From: Pusillimonas noertemannii
GTDB lineage: Bacteria > Pseudomonadota > Gammaproteobacteria > Burkholderiales > Burkholderiaceae_B
NCBI RefSeq assembly: GCF_003096595.1
Contig: NZ_QEKO01000001.1
Coordinates: forward strand, 558,001 to 622,000
DNA length: 64,000 nucleotides
Direction: 5' to 3'
Translations under genes and position numbers: made by a program
The notes under the pieces: model-generated
Databases searched by the model: none
Told to the model about the DNA's origin: nothing
Seen by the model: only the letters and a program-made list of their open reading frames with translations
Shown: piece by piece, positions 1-9,707 of the stretch
How positions within the stretch are numbered: the first letter of the stretch is position 1
Layout of the letters: every line of letters starts with the position of its first letter

Positions 1-749
1 CGGGCGACGTCTTCCCAGCTGAGCTGGTCGGCCCGTAGCTCGTTGGCATGGGTAACGTTCGAGGTGAAGCGCCGCTGGTATTCCGGCGGAAAGTTGGCGT
101 GCCGGGGCATGCCGGTGGTGGCCAGGTAGCGGGCCAGCACCGAGGCCAGCCAGCGTGGGTGGCAAAGGCTGTCGGCGGCGCTGCGCAGGTTCAGCTTGTA
201 GGGACTGTAGAAGCCGTTGCGGCGGTCGTGTTCCCGGTTGGGCCGATAGGGAATGTCCACCGTCCAGATCAGGGCCTCGAAGCCCGCGGCGGCGGCGCGC
301 CGCACGAGATCATAGGACAGCGAGCGCTTGCGCCACATATAAAGCTGGAACCAGAGCCGGCCGCCGGCGCTTTCGGCGATTTCTTCCATGGGCGTGTTCG
401 AGCCGGTGGCCAGCGTGAACGGCACGCCCGCCCGGGCGGCGGCGCGCGCCAGTTCGAGTTCGCCCTTGTACCAGCACAGGCCGGCGATGCCGGTGGGGGC
501 AATCGCCAGGGGCATGGAAGCCGCCCCGCCAAGCAGCTCGCAGGCAGGCTGGACGTCGGAGACATCGGCCAGCACCCGTTGCAGAAGCTTGAGGGATTCA
601 AGGGCGTGCCGATTGTTCTGCAGAGACAGCTGGTCTTCCGTGCCTTTGTCCAGGTAATCGAATACGCCTCGGGGCAGCCGGCGCCGGGCGGCGCTTCGCA
701 GGTCGGCGACGTTGTAGCAGTGGTTCAGGCGGCGCATGGCGGGGCGCAT
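1..749 (-). CDS. FMN-dependent alpha-hydroxy acid dehydrogenase (lactate/mandelate dehydrogenase family), 3' end beyond window
   Basis: The first 249 residues are visible; the gene runs off the left edge of the window. The N-terminus reads MRPAMRRLNHCYNVADLR and continues into the family pattern of a three-to-four-residue FYDYLD-like element (here VFDYLDKGTEDQ), PLAIAPTGIAGL around the FMN-binding region, and WFQLYMWRKR. This is the LldD/MdlB/glycolate oxidase fold, which oxidises a 2-hydroxyacid to a 2-oxoacid with FMN. Its start overlaps the stop of the dioxygenase gene (TGATG), so the two are translationally coupled. The exact substrate (lactate, mandelate or other) cannot be told because the catalytic His/Arg half is outside the window. 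Confidence 0.85.
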   Translation of the reverse strand, partial: MRPAMRRLNHCYNVADLRSAARRRLPRGVFDYLDKGTEDQLSLQNNRHALESLKLLQRVLADVSDVQPACELLGGAASMPLAIAPTGIAGLCWYKGELELARAAARAGVPFTLATGSNTPMEEIAESAGGRLWFQLYMWRKRSLSYDLVRRAAAAGFEALIWTVDIPYRPNREHDRRNGFYSPYKLNLRSAADSLCHPRWLASVLARYLATTGMPRHANFPPEYQRRFTSNVTHANELRADQLSWEDVA

Positions 750-1825
750 CAGGCCGTTTCGCGCACGTCCAGCGGCGCGTTCAGCTGTACGCCCGCGGGC
801 AGCACGCCCCGTCCCCTGAAGCCGTGGCGCTGTTCGGGGGGAATCGGACGATTGTCGGGGTCGTACAGCCACAGCCGCAGCAGATGGCGCTTGCGTTCGG
901 GCTCGGGCCAGTCCTGGTAGTCGCGCCGCGTGTGCAGGGCGACATAGTTGTTCAAAAACTGTATGTCTCCGGGCTGGAAGGGGATGTCCAGCAGAAGCTC
1001 TTCCGCGATCTCGCGGTACAGCGCAATGGCCTCTTGCTGTTCGGCGCTCCAGGGAGGCACGCCGGGCAGGCCCTGGGCCTTGTCGATGGACGAGCCTGCG
1101 CCCACCGCGCTGAAGCGCCCTTCGTGGAAGGTGAAGATGGGCTGCTTGAACCAGGCGGGCTCGCCAGGATTGACGTCGCCCTTGCGCGAGCGATAGAAAT
1201 CCTGGATGAGCACCTCGGCAAGATCGGGGCGCCTTTGAAGCAATGTGTTGTAGACGCTGACGGAACTGGCTACGCGGCTGGCCCCGCCGGCTTTCGCGGT
1301 TTGCAGGCACAGAAGCCCGACGTAGTCGCAGGGGTCTGAATGGCAGCGCATTTCCGCGCGTGTAAAGTAGCCCCGCGTGTTCGGGTCGGCATAGTCTCCA
1401 CCCAGGTCCTTGACGTGTCCCAGGATGTGGCCCTGCATGTTCTGCGACATGGGGCGCCCCAGATACGAGCCCACGCCCAGGTAGGCGATGGCGGTCGCCT
1501 CGCGGTCCATTTGCCGTACCGGAAAGTTGCGCAGCATGACGATGCCCCGGCCGTTGCGAAGCTCTTCGCGCACGTCGGTCATGACGGAGGCGAAGCCGCC
1601 CTGCAGGCGAAAACTCTCGACCCCGGTTTGCGCCACGGCCGTGCCCATGCGGCGCTGGGCCTCTACGGCCTCGAGCACCTGCGCCTGGTCGTCGTCGGTC
1701 AGCCTGTAGCTCCAGGCGTCGATGTCGGCCATGTCTTGCGGCAGCCAGCCGGCGGGATCGACGACAGGCTGAAGCGGAACCGCGAAAGAGCGCTTCGCGG
1801 TGGAAAAGGTTCGGAAATCGGCCAT
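749..1825 (-). CDS. TauD/TfdA-family Fe(II)/2-oxoglutarate-type dioxygenase
   Basis: A 358-residue protein of the TauD/TfdA (clavaminate-synthase-like) fold. The iron facial triad is visible as H162-S-D164 in RCHSDPCDY and H298 in NNYVALHTRRDY, with the distal arginine in RHLLRLWL. Members hydroxylate small acids using 2-oxoglutarate and O2; the substrate is unknown here. It is the first gene of a coupled pair with a 2-hydroxyacid dehydrogenase, which suggests that a hydroxylated or hydroxy-acid carbon source is processed in sequence. A GntR-type palindrome lies about 175 bp upstream. It begins MADFRTFSTA, and a purine-rich AAGGAG-like site just upstream supports this start. Confidence 0.8.
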   Translation of the reverse strand: MADFRTFSTAKRSFAVPLQPVVDPAGWLPQDMADIDAWSYRLTDDDQAQVLEAVEAQRRMGTAVAQTGVESFRLQGGFASVMTDVREELRNGRGIVMLRNFPVRQMDREATAIAYLGVGSYLGRPMSQNMQGHILGHVKDLGGDYADPNTRGYFTRAEMRCHSDPCDYVGLLCLQTAKAGGASRVASSVSVYNTLLQRRPDLAEVLIQDFYRSRKGDVNPGEPAWFKQPIFTFHEGRFSAVGAGSSIDKAQGLPGVPPWSAEQQEAIALYREIAEELLLDIPFQPGDIQFLNNYVALHTRRDYQDWPEPERKRHLLRLWLYDPDNRPIPPEQRHGFRGRGVLPAGVQLNAPLDVRETA

Positions 1826-2223
1826 GCGTGCTCCTTGTCGAGATCATGCATGTTGTTTATGAGTGGGTGGGCTGCGGGCCCTGGCTTGCATACAGCGATC
1901 TGTGTTGCCGCATCAGCGCCCTCATGGAGATTCTGTGCGATGCAAGGCTCGATCGCCATCGCAATTCCGTTAACCCGCCTTCGAATATCGTTATTGGCTT
2001 GGTAAACCAAATCGGCGGCGGGCTGCCTGGAACAATAAAGAATCGTCAAGAAGAAGGCGTGTGTCGTCGCGCGCCGCCGGCTGCGGCGGTAAGGTGGGCG
2101 GGTGGTCCCGGGGTACTACGGGATTCCTTCAAGGGAATCAATCTGTAACAGTGCTTGGGGACATGCATTGCTAGCATACGAATGCAGTGAGCGTTTTGTT
2201 GACTGAGACAAGGAGAATCAAAA
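1826..2223. other. 398-bp gene-free region between divergent genes
   Basis: Holds the GntR-type palindrome described separately and a second short inverted repeat (GATTCC, 6 bp, GGAATC) at 2122-2139. The promoters of the divergent dioxygenase and lipoprotein genes must lie here. No convincing coding sequence is seen. Confidence 0.5.
1999..2010. promoter_or_regulatory. GntR/FadR-type operator palindrome
   Basis: TTGGTAAACCAA, with 5-bp perfect arms and two central bases. It matches the TGGTnnACCA pattern typical of FadR-subfamily GntR regulators, which often control hydroxyacid (lactate, glycolate) genes. It sits upstream of the dioxygenase/2-hydroxyacid dehydrogenase pair. No GntR gene is visible in this window. 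Confidence 0.45.
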
Positions 2224-2898
2224 ATGAACTTATCAACGCGTGTGAATCGCACGGCGGTTTGCCTGTGCGCAGCGGCCCTGATGGCAGGCTGCGCCAGCGT
2301 CAACGAAGGCATGGGTGGAATGAGCTCCGGCGGCCGAACGGCGGTGGGTGCCGGAGCCGGGGCAGCGTTGGGCGCGGGCTTGGGGGCGCTGATCGGAGAC
2401 AGCAGCAAGGCGGCCTTGATCGGCGCCGGCATTGGCGCCGTGGCCGGTGGCATCGCCGGATACAATTGGTCGGGCGTGAAGCAGGATGTCCAGCAATCGG
2501 GCGCCAGCAGCCTGGGCATCGACGTGATCGAAATGCCCGACGGCACGCTCAAGGTCAACATTCCCAGCCACGTGTCCTTTGATACGGGCAAGTACGACCT
2601 GAAGCCCGAACTCCTGCCGGTGCTCGACAGCGTTGCCCGTGCGTTGGTCCAGCATCCCGAGCTGCGCGCCAAGGCCATCGGTTATACCGACAGCACAGGC
2701 CCCGCTTCGGTCAACCAGACGCTTTCGGTCAATCGCGCCACTGCCGTCACCAACTATCTGGGCAGCAGGGGCGTCCCGGCCGGCAACATGACGGTCGAAG
2801 GACGCGGTCCGAGCAATCCCATTGCCGACAACAGCACAGCCGAAGGCCGCGCCAAGAATCGGCGCGTCGAGCTTTTCCTGTACGCGGTACAGCAGTAG
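2224..2898 (+). CDS. OmpA-family lipoprotein with glycine zipper
   Basis: A 224-residue outer-membrane lipoprotein. The N-terminal signal peptide ends in a lipobox LMAGC, so Cys21 or so is lipidated. A glycine-rich stretch (GAGAGAALGAGLGALIG, then GAGIGAVAGGIAG) forms a glycine-zipper segment of two helices. The C-terminal half is an OmpA-like peptidoglycan-binding domain, with the usual VSFDTGKYDLKPE start and the NRRVELFL end (DNSTAEGRAKNRRVE). The arrangement is that of E. coli YiaD. A clear AAGGAG site 8 bp before the ATG fixes the start. It is monocistronic, with a strong terminator right behind it. It anchors the outer membrane to the cell wall. Confidence 0.9.
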   Translation: MNLSTRVNRTAVCLCAAALMAGCASVNEGMGGMSSGGRTAVGAGAGAALGAGLGALIGDSSKAALIGAGIGAVAGGIAGYNWSGVKQDVQQSGASSLGIDVIEMPDGTLKVNIPSHVSFDTGKYDLKPELLPVLDSVARALVQHPELRAKAIGYTDSTGPASVNQTLSVNRATAVTNYLGSRGVPAGNMTVEGRGPSNPIADNSTAEGRAKNRRVELFLYAVQQ

Positions 2899-2925
2899 CC
2901 ACAGCCGGTTTGCGTCTTGCGGCCG

Positions 2926-2958
2926 CGGCCGGGCGCCCCTGGGGCGTCCGGCCTTTTT
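2926..2958 (+). terminator. Rho-independent terminator of the OmpA-like lipoprotein gene
   Basis: A GC-rich stem (CCGGGCGCCCC / GGGGCGTCCGG) with a very short loop, followed directly by a run of seven T. Confidence 0.85.
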
Positions 2959-3013
2959 TAGGGCGCCGGACAAGGGCGAGGTCTGTTGCGCGATGCGAAG
3001 TGAAGGCGGGTGC

Positions 3014-3421
3014 TCAGTCCGGGTGGTTGTTGGGCTTCTGGATGAGCGATGCGATAAGGCCGGCAATGGTATTTTCGACCAGTTCGCGGTCGGCCTGGGA
3101 AAGCGACCAATATATTTCGGGTGAAATGTCCTTGAACGGCCAGTCGAGCACGGGCGGGGCGGGGTTGCCGTCGGCCAGTCCGTATCGCGAGCCTGCCAGT
3201 GCAGGCGCTTCGTATTCCATGGGGCCAGTGCCTTCGGCCAGCCATTGCGCGCTGATTCTCAAGGCCGTGGCAAGCTGAAAGATGGCCCGCGGAAAGTGCC
3301 GTGTATTGCTTTCGTAGTTGGCGATGGCGCCTTGCGAGATCTGGCAGGTGCGCGCCAGCTGGGCCTGGGTCAGGCCGCGCAGGCGACGGGCGAAGCGAAG
3401 TCGATCGGCAAACGTATTCAC
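3014..3421 (-). CDS. XRE-family helix-turn-helix regulator
   Basis: A 135-residue protein with an N-terminal Cro/CI-type HTH of about 60 residues (FADRLRFARRLRGLTQAQLA, then ISQGAIANYES). The C-terminal part, rich in acidic and aromatic residues, has no recognised domain. The start codon is GTG; no ATG is in frame nearby. Directly upstream lies a perfect 9-bp inverted repeat that probably serves for autoregulation. The gene is divergent from an OmpR-type winged-helix protein, so the two share a short AT-rich control region. Target genes are unknown. Confidence 0.85.
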   Translation of the reverse strand: MNTFADRLRFARRLRGLTQAQLARTCQISQGAIANYESNTRHFPRAIFQLATALRISAQWLAEGTGPMEYEAPALAGSRYGLADGNPAPPVLDWPFKDISPEIYWSLSQADRELVENTIAGLIASLIQKPNNHPD

Positions 3422-3426
3422 ATACG

Positions 3427-3450
3427 TGATTGAATCGGCTTATTCAATCA
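3427..3450. promoter_or_regulatory. Inverted repeat, candidate XRE operator
   Basis: TGATTGAAT, 6 bp, ATTCAATCA: a perfect 9-bp inverted repeat immediately upstream of the XRE regulator start. A second, weaker one (TTCAA, 6 bp, TTGAA) lies at 3464-3479 in the same AT-rich divergent region. Confidence 0.6.
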
Positions 3451-3553
3451 CATTGGAGATAAATTCAAACACAATTGAAATGATTCCATGTAAAATGATG
3501 TAACAGTAATACCGCTTTCCATTGTGGTTCCCGCCAGTCCAGTAGGGTGCGCC

Positions 3554-4387
3554 ATGAGGCCGGTTGTTCTCTTCTATACCTTGCAAGCCGCTGCCGATTT
3601 CAGCGCATACACAGCCGCCCTCGTGCAGCACGGCTACGAAGTGCGGTATTGTGCCGACGCCGCGACCCTGCGCCAAGAGGCCAGGCTGGGGGCAGACCGC
3701 GCCGCGCAAGATGGCGAGCCGGTTCTTGCGATACTGGCCGCGGCCACGCCTTTCAATCGGGCCGCGGCCAGCATTCTGGCCGGCTTGCCCCGGGTGGGCG
3801 TGCTGGCGCAGGTCGATTCCTGCGACGATGCCGCGCTTGTTGCCACGCTGCAGCTGGGCATAGACGCCTGGTGCCCGCGCAAGTGCTCTCCCCAGGTCCT
3901 GGTGCTTGCCCTGCACAGTCTCAAGCGCCGGCTCGAAAGCTATGCTGCTGTCGTGCCCCGTCAAGCGGCAGGCCCCTCGCAGCAGGGCGAGGCGGCGGCA
4001 GGCTCGCCGCCGGCCTCCGAGGGCCAATGGCAGCTTCGCGACCAGGCGTGGGTGCTCGAAATGCCCTCCGGCCGCCGGCTTCGCCTCACTTCTTCCGAGC
4101 GCAATTTCATGCTCACGCTGCTTCAGAACCCCGACAATGCGGCCACCCACGACGATCTCTTCCACAGAAGGGGGCAGCGCCCGGCCGATGCACAAATGGC
4201 CAAGCAGCGGCTGGGGGTGCTGGTCAGCCGCCTGCGCCGCAAGGTCGAGCAGCACGACGACGAGCTTCCGATCAAGTCGGTGCACAACTGGGGTTATATG
4301 TTTACCGGCGGGCTGGTGCTGTGGGGCGCGGCCGCGGCATCGGGCAGTGGCGATGCGGCGGCGCGGCCGGACGAAGCCCCGCCTTAG
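3554..4387 (+). CDS. Winged-helix (OmpR-type) regulator with degenerate receiver domain
   Basis: A 277-residue protein from the ATG at 3554 (a GTG at 3524 would add 10 residues; AGGGTG before 3554 favours the ATG). The N-terminal ~120 residues are receiver-like in predicted pattern, but the place of the phospho-acceptor Asp reads AILAAATPF, with alanines, and the acidic pair is absent. A linker rich in Ala/Gly/Gln follows. The C-terminal ~105 residues form the PhoB/OmpR winged helix ([15 protein letters not shown], then [15 protein letters not shown] and [11 protein letters not shown]). It therefore probably binds DNA without phosphorelay. No histidine kinase is nearby. Its stop overlaps that of proB within a hairpin. 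Confidence 0.75.
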   Translation: MRPVVLFYTLQAAADFSAYTAALVQHGYEVRYCADAATLRQEARLGADRAAQDGEPVLAILAAATPFNRAAASILAGLPRVGVLAQVDSCDDAALVATLQLGIDAWCPRKCSPQVLVLALHSLKRRLESYAAVVPRQAAGPSQQGEAAAGSPPASEGQWQLRDQAWVLEMPSGRRLRLTSSERNFMLTLLQNPDNAATHDDLFHRRGQRPADAQMAKQRLGVLVSRLRRKVEQHDDELPIKSVHNWGYMFTGGLVLWGAAAASGSGDAAARPDEAPP

Positions 4388-4394
4388 GCGGGGC
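4376..4394. terminator. Hairpin over the convergent stop codons
   Basis: GCCCCGCC, TTA, GGCGGGGC: an 8-bp perfect stem with a 3-base loop. The loop contains the overlapping stop codons of the winged-helix gene (TAG, plus) and proB (TAA, minus). There is no T-run, so intrinsic termination is uncertain. Confidence 0.45.
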
Positions 4395-5532
4395 GGCGCA
4401 AGAACACCATGTTGTCGCGATGGATCAATTCGGTGTCCGACATGCTGCCCAGTATGTCGGCGATCTTGCCGCTGGGCTGGCGCATGATGCGACGGGCGTC
4501 GCTGGCTGAATAGTTGATCAGGCCGCGTCCGCATTCCACCCCGTGTTCGTCGATGCAGGCCACCACGTCGCCGCGCTCGAACTCGCCTTCGACGGCGATC
4601 ACGCCGATGGGCAGCAGGCTTTTGTGGCCCTGGGTCAGGGCCTGCACCGCGCCTTTGTCGAGCATGACGCGGCCGCGCAGGCGCAACTGGTTCACCAGCC
4701 AGCGCTGGCGGGCCGAGCGCACCGGAAGCAGCGCCCGAAGCTCGGTGCCGATGCGTTCCCCGCCGGCCAGCCGCAGCAACACATCGGGTTCGCGTCCCGA
4801 GGCAATAACGGTGCTGCCGCCGCTGTTGGCCGCGCGCCGGGCCGCCAGCACCTTGGTCAGCATGCCGCCGGTGCCTATGCCGCTGCCCGCGCCGCCGGCC
4901 ATGGTCTCAAGCGCGGGGTCGCCGGCCTGGGCGGTGGATATCAGCTCGGCCGAGGGGTCTTTTCTGGGGTCGGCGCTGTACAGGCCCGACTGGTCGGTAA
5001 GAATGACCAGGGCTTCGGCTTCGATCAGGTTGGTCACCAATGCGCCCAGGGTATCGTTGTCGCCCAGGCGGATCTCGTCGGTGACGACCGTGTCGTTTTC
5101 GTTCACGATCGGCACGACGCCCAGGTCGAGCAGGGTGTACAGGGTGCTGCGCGCGTTCAGGTAGCGGCGCCGGTCGGACAAGTCTTCGTGGGTCAACAGT
5201 ATCTGGGCCGTGCGCAGCCCATGGCCGGCGAACGCGACTTCGTAGGCCTGCACCAGGCCCATCTGGCCCACGGCCGCGGCGGCCTGCAGTTCGTGCATGG
5301 TATTGGGCCGGCGGGCCCATCCCAGGCGGGCCATGCCCTCGGCGATGGCGCCGCTCGAGACCAGTACCACCTGCCTGCCCTGCGCGTGCAGTGCCGCTAT
5401 TTGCGCCGCCCACTGGGCCACGGCGGCCAGGTCCAGCCCGCGTCCTTCGTTGGTGACGAGCGACGACCCCACCTTGACGACGAGGCGCTTGGATTGAGAG
5501 ACGACCGGCGTGGCTGTATTGGCGGGGGACAT
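4384..5532 (-). CDS. proB: Glutamate 5-kinase
   Basis: A 382-residue enzyme that phosphorylates the gamma-carboxyl of glutamate, the first step of proline synthesis. The amino acid kinase domain spans about residues 14-265 ([48 protein letters not shown]). A PUA domain follows at the C-terminus (about 290-372). I start at the ATG at 5532 (MSPANTATP); a longer frame upstream is Arg-rich and implausible. It follows obgE on the same strand, with a short interspersed repeat between them. proA is not in the window. Confidence 0.95.
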   Translation of the reverse strand: MSPANTATPVVSQSKRLVVKVGSSLVTNEGRGLDLAAVAQWAAQIAALHAQGRQVVLVSSGAIAEGMARLGWARRPNTMHELQAAAAVGQMGLVQAYEVAFAGHGLRTAQILLTHEDLSDRRRYLNARSTLYTLLDLGVVPIVNENDTVVTDEIRLGDNDTLGALVTNLIEAEALVILTDQSGLYSADPRKDPSAELISTAQAGDPALETMAGGAGSGIGTGGMLTKVLAARRAANSGGSTVIASGREPDVLLRLAGGERIGTELRALLPVRSARQRWLVNQLRLRGRVMLDKGAVQALTQGHKSLLPIGVIAVEGEFERGDVVACIDEHGVECGRGLINYSASDARRIMRQPSGKIADILGSMSDTELIHRDNMVFLRRPA

Positions 5533-5540
5533 CTGGCTGG

Positions 5541-5572
5541 GGCCTGTTAACACTGAAGGGGCAGTCGCATGA
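5541..5572 (+). repeat. Short interspersed repeat, copy A
   Basis: Begins GGCCTGTTAACACTGAAGGG and ends GCATGA. It matches the copy at 61951-61982 at 27 of 32 positions. It lies just before the proB start codon. Confidence 0.6.
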
Positions 5573-5606
5573 ATCCGGACTGGCGGCGGGCGCCGCTGAA
5601 AATCGG

Positions 5607-6821
<1,215 letters not shown>

Positions 6822-6826
6822 CTAAA

Positions 6827-6857
6827 CAAAAAAGCCCTGCCTGGACGGCAGGGCTTG
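6827..6857 (-). terminator. Rho-independent terminator after rpmA
   Basis: On the minus strand, AAGCCCTGCC, a loop of five bases, GGCAGGGCTT, then a T-run. It separates rplU-rpmA from obgE. Confidence 0.85.
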
Positions 6858-6878
6858 CGGCTTCGATCGGGCTGAAGC

Positions 6879-7139
6879 TTACTCGGCGGCTTCGACCGAG
6901 ACGGTGCGCTTGTTCAGGGCGCCCTTGATGGCGAACTTGACGGTACCGTCGACCAGCGAGAACAGCGTGTGGTCTTTGCCGATGCCGACATTGGTGCCGG
7001 GGTGGAACTGGGTGCCGCGCTGGCGAACGATGATGGAACCTGCACGGATGGCCTGGCCACCGTACATTTTCACACCAAGCCGTTTCGCTTCTGAGTCGCG
7101 GCCGTTACGCGTTGAGCCGCCGCCTTTTTTCTGTGCCAT
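6879..7139 (-). CDS. rpmA: 50S ribosomal protein L27
   Basis: An 86-residue protein of standard length. The N-terminus [19 protein letters not shown] is the family signature; its flexible tail reaches the peptidyl-transferase centre. It is 33 bp downstream of rplU and cotranscribed with it. Confidence 0.98.
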   Translation of the reverse strand: MAQKKGGGSTRNGRDSEAKRLGVKMYGGQAIRAGSIIVRQRGTQFHPGTNVGIGKDHTLFSLVDGTVKFAIKGALNKRTVSVEAAE

Positions 7140-7172
7140 GTTTAGCTCCTGCTATGCAATACCGGGGTTCGA

Positions 7173-7484
7173 TCAGGCCGTGATGGCGTCGATGCGAAGT
7201 TCGGTGTAGTTCTGACGATGGCCCTGGCGCTTTTGATAATGCTTGCGACGGCGCATCTTGAAGATCTTGACCTTGTCGTGCCGGCCTTGCGCAAGAACTG
7301 TTGCCTTGACCAGGGCTCCGGAAACGAGGGGCGCGCCGATTTGCAGCTGCTCGCCTTCGCCAACGGATAAAACCTGATCCAGCGTGATTTCTTGCCCAAT
7401 GTCTGCCGGTATCTGTTCTACCTTGAGTTTTTGGCCTGCGGTAACTCGATACTGCTTACCGCCGGTTTTTATGACCGCGTACAT
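7173..7484 (-). CDS. rplU: 50S ribosomal protein L21
   Basis: A 103-residue protein starting [18 protein letters not shown] and ending with the basic [14 protein letters not shown] segment, as is usual for L21, which binds 23S rRNA. It is first in the rplU-rpmA operon, with a strong sigma-70 promoter and a leader hairpin upstream. Confidence 0.98.
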   Translation of the reverse strand: MYAVIKTGGKQYRVTAGQKLKVEQIPADIGQEITLDQVLSVGEGEQLQIGAPLVSGALVKATVLAQGRHDKVKIFKMRRRKHYQKRQGHRQNYTELRIDAITA

Positions 7485-7506
7485 GGGGGTAACCTCTATA
7501 AAAATT

Positions 7507-7558
7507 TTGGCAAAATGCCAAGCCTGCTATGTTAACTGGGTTTTATCAGTTAAGTCAA
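7507..7558 (-). promoter_or_regulatory. rplU promoter and leader hairpin
   Basis: Read on the minus strand, a -35 TTGACT (7558-7553), 18 bp, and a -10 TAACAT (7534-7529). The leader then has TTGGCA, 3 bases, TGCCAA (7521-7507) followed by A/T-rich sequence ending in a T-run just before the ribosome binding site. The hairpin lies within the first ~20 nt of the message and could act as a regulatory leader. Confidence 0.7.
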
Positions 7559-7578
7559 GCACATAGCGTGGCTGCAGG

Positions 7579-7620
7579 TGCCTGGCGGCGGGCCGCCCCG
7601 GCAGGGCAAGCCGCCAGGCA
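7579..7620 (-). terminator. Long hairpin after argJ
   Basis: TGCCTGGCGGC and GCCGCCAGGCA form an 11-bp perfect stem around a 20-base GC-rich loop, 15 bp beyond the argJ stop. There is no T-run. It is probably a 3'-end stabiliser or terminator. Confidence 0.5.
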
Positions 7621-7634
7621 TGAGGCGGCCGGCC

Positions 7635-8861
7635 TCAGGAACGGTAATCGGCGTTGATGCTGACGTAGTCGTGCGAAAAATCGCAGGTATATACCGTCTC
7701 AGAAACCTGGCCCCGGCCCAGCGCGATGCGCATGGGGATCTCGGCTTCTTTCATGACCCGCTGCCCGTCTTCTTCGCGGTAGCCGGGGTGGCGCTGGCCC
7801 TGGCTGGCCACCAGCACGTCGCCCAGCCACAGGCTTACGCGCGAGACGTCGAGGTCGGCGATGCCGGCGTAGCCGATGGCGGCCAGGATGCGGCCCAGGT
7901 TGGGGTCCGAGGCATAGAAGGCGGTTTTTACCAGGGGGGAGTGGGCCACGGCGTAAGCGACCTGCAGCGCTTCTTCGGCGTTGGCGGCTTCATCGACTTG
8001 TATGGTCATGAACTTGGTGGCGCCTTCGGCGTCGCGCACGATTTTCTGGGCCAGCTCGAGCGCGGCGGCTTCGAGCGCCTGGTACAGGGCCTGGTAATGC
8101 GGCGACGAGGCCGAGTCGACGCTCAGGCCGCTGCGCCCGGTGGCCATGATGATGAAGGAATCGTTGGTCGAGGTGTCGCCATCGACCGTGATGCGATTGA
8201 AGGAGCGGTCGGCGATGCAGCGTGCCATGTCGGCCAGCAGCCCGGCCGGGATGGCGGCGTCGGTGGCCATGAAGCCCAGCATGGTGGCCATATTGGGCCG
8301 TATCATGCCGGCGCCCTTGCTGATGCCCGTGATGGTGACGGTTTCGTTGCCTATCTGTACGCGCTGCGAGGACACCTTGGGCTGGGTGTCGGTGGTCATG
8401 ATGCTGTGGGCCGCCTGCAGCCAATTGGCCGCCTTCAGCTTATCGATGGCCGCGGGCAGGGCGGCCAGCAGACGGTCGACAGGCAGCGGTTCCAGGATGA
8501 CGCCGGTTGAAAAGGGCAGCACCTGTTCCGGCTGCAGATTCAGCAGCGTAGCAGCTGTTTCGCAGGTTTGCCGGGCGACTTGCATGCCATCTGCGCCGGT
8601 GCCGGCGTTGGCGTTGCCTGTATTGATGACCAGCGCGCGTATCGCCTGGCCGGAGGCCAGGTGGCTTTCGCACAGCTGCACTGGGGCGGCGCGGAAGCGG
8701 TTGCGGGTGAACACGCCCGCCACCGTGCTGCCTTCCGCCAATCGGAATACGGTCAGGTCTTTGTGATTGGCCTTGCGGATGCCGGCTTCGGCGATGCCGA
8801 TCTCGACACCATTGACGGGGTGGATTTCTGATTCGGGCGGAATGATCAGGTTGACGGCCAT
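7635..8861 (-). CDS. argJ: Bifunctional ornithine acetyltransferase / N-acetylglutamate synthase
   Basis: A 408-residue enzyme that recycles the acetyl group from N-acetylornithine to glutamate in arginine synthesis. The autocleavage site is in [13 protein letters not shown], where T193 becomes the N-terminal nucleophile of the beta chain. TTDTQPK and the C-terminal SINADYRS are also typical. It begins [12 protein letters not shown]. It stands alone between rplU and the MarR gene; argC lies at 53.4 kb. Confidence 0.97.
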   Translation of the reverse strand: MAVNLIIPPESEIHPVNGVEIGIAEAGIRKANHKDLTVFRLAEGSTVAGVFTRNRFRAAPVQLCESHLASGQAIRALVINTGNANAGTGADGMQVARQTCETAATLLNLQPEQVLPFSTGVILEPLPVDRLLAALPAAIDKLKAANWLQAAHSIMTTDTQPKVSSQRVQIGNETVTITGISKGAGMIRPNMATMLGFMATDAAIPAGLLADMARCIADRSFNRITVDGDTSTNDSFIIMATGRSGLSVDSASSPHYQALYQALEAAALELAQKIVRDAEGATKFMTIQVDEAANAEEALQVAYAVAHSPLVKTAFYASDPNLGRILAAIGYAGIADLDVSRVSLWLGDVLVASQGQRHPGYREEDGQRVMKEAEIPMRIALGRGQVSETVYTCDFSHDYVSINADYRS

Positions 8862-9053
8862 GGCGCAGCTCGATGAAAGGGTGGGGCGTGAAAGGGGTGG
8901 GAAGGCCCCGGGCGCACACCTGCTGGCAGGCTTGCAGCCCCGCGGGCGCAGGGAGACAGTTTACTAGAAGCCCCGGCGTGCCAGGCGGCAAAGCAGGGGC
9001 CTGATGCCATGGTATTCGCTTGGCCGGCTGCGGGGCATAGCCGGGCGGCGGCT

Positions 9054-9569
9054 CTAAGGGCGTGGCGTAAGACGGGTTTGCGCGACCAGCTTGAGTTCGC
9101 CCAGCGCCTCGAAGAGGTTCTTGCGGCTTTTTTCGGACAGCCCGGCAAGCAGGTCTTGAATCCATTGCTCGTGCGAACTGGCCATTTTCTTGAAGATGCG
9201 CCTGCCCTTGGCGGTAAGCTTGATCAGCGAGCTGCGCCGGTCGGTAAGCACCTTGTTGCGTTGCACCAAGCCTTCTTTTTCGAGCTGGTCGGTGATGCCG
9301 GTGATGTTGCCATTGGTGACCATCATGTGGCGCGAAAGCTCGCTCATTTTCATGCCTTCGGGCGCACGATGCAGCTGGGCCATGAGGTCGAAGCGCGGCA
9401 GGGTGGTCTCGTACTCGGTGCGCAGGCGGCCCCGGATGTCGCCCTCGATGAGGTTGCAACAGGTAAGCAAGCGCAGCCACAGGCGAAGGTCGTCGTGGTC
9501 TTCGGGCCCGGTAAGTGTTTCGAGATCGGGAGTGTCTTCGATCGCGACCGGGGGGGGGATGTCGTTCAT
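9054..9569 (-). CDS. MarR-family regulator, probable repressor of the adjacent aromatic-CoA operon
   Basis: A 171-residue protein with a central MarR winged helix (about residues 60-150): MKMSELSRHMMVTNGNITG is the recognition region, followed by the wing VQRNKVLTDRRSSLIKLT. It is transcribed divergently from the 2-aminobenzoyl-CoA operon across a 220-bp gap that contains a promoter overlapped by a perfect palindrome. MarR proteins of CoA-dependent aromatic pathways commonly release DNA when bound by the aryl-CoA. That ligand is inferred here. The start is taken at MNDIPPPVAI. Confidence 0.88.
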   Translation of the reverse strand: MNDIPPPVAIEDTPDLETLTGPEDHDDLRLWLRLLTCCNLIEGDIRGRLRTEYETTLPRFDLMAQLHRAPEGMKMSELSRHMMVTNGNITGITDQLEKEGLVQRNKVLTDRRSSLIKLTAKGRRIFKKMASSHEQWIQDLLAGLSEKSRKNLFEALGELKLVAQTRLTPRP

Positions 9570-9678
9570 GGCAGTTGCGGCAGAGCCCGTTGGCGATGGG
9601 TTATTTTAATCTTCAACTAACATGATAACTGTAAACATCTGAAAAAGCAGGCCCTGCCGGCATAGCTGAAAAAACCTA

Positions 9679-9707
9679 TTGCACGGCAGGTTTTTTGGCT
9701 ATATAGT
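9679..9707 (+). promoter_or_regulatory. Sigma-70 promoter of the 2-aminobenzoyl-CoA operon
   Basis: TTGCAC (9679-9684), 17 bp, TATAGT (9702-9707): near-consensus spacing and hexamers, 80 bp before the first start codon. The -35 lies in the 10-bp loop of an inverted repeat with arms AAAAAACCT and AGGTTTTTT (9669-9696), extended by ATAGC/GCTAT. Confidence 0.7.
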
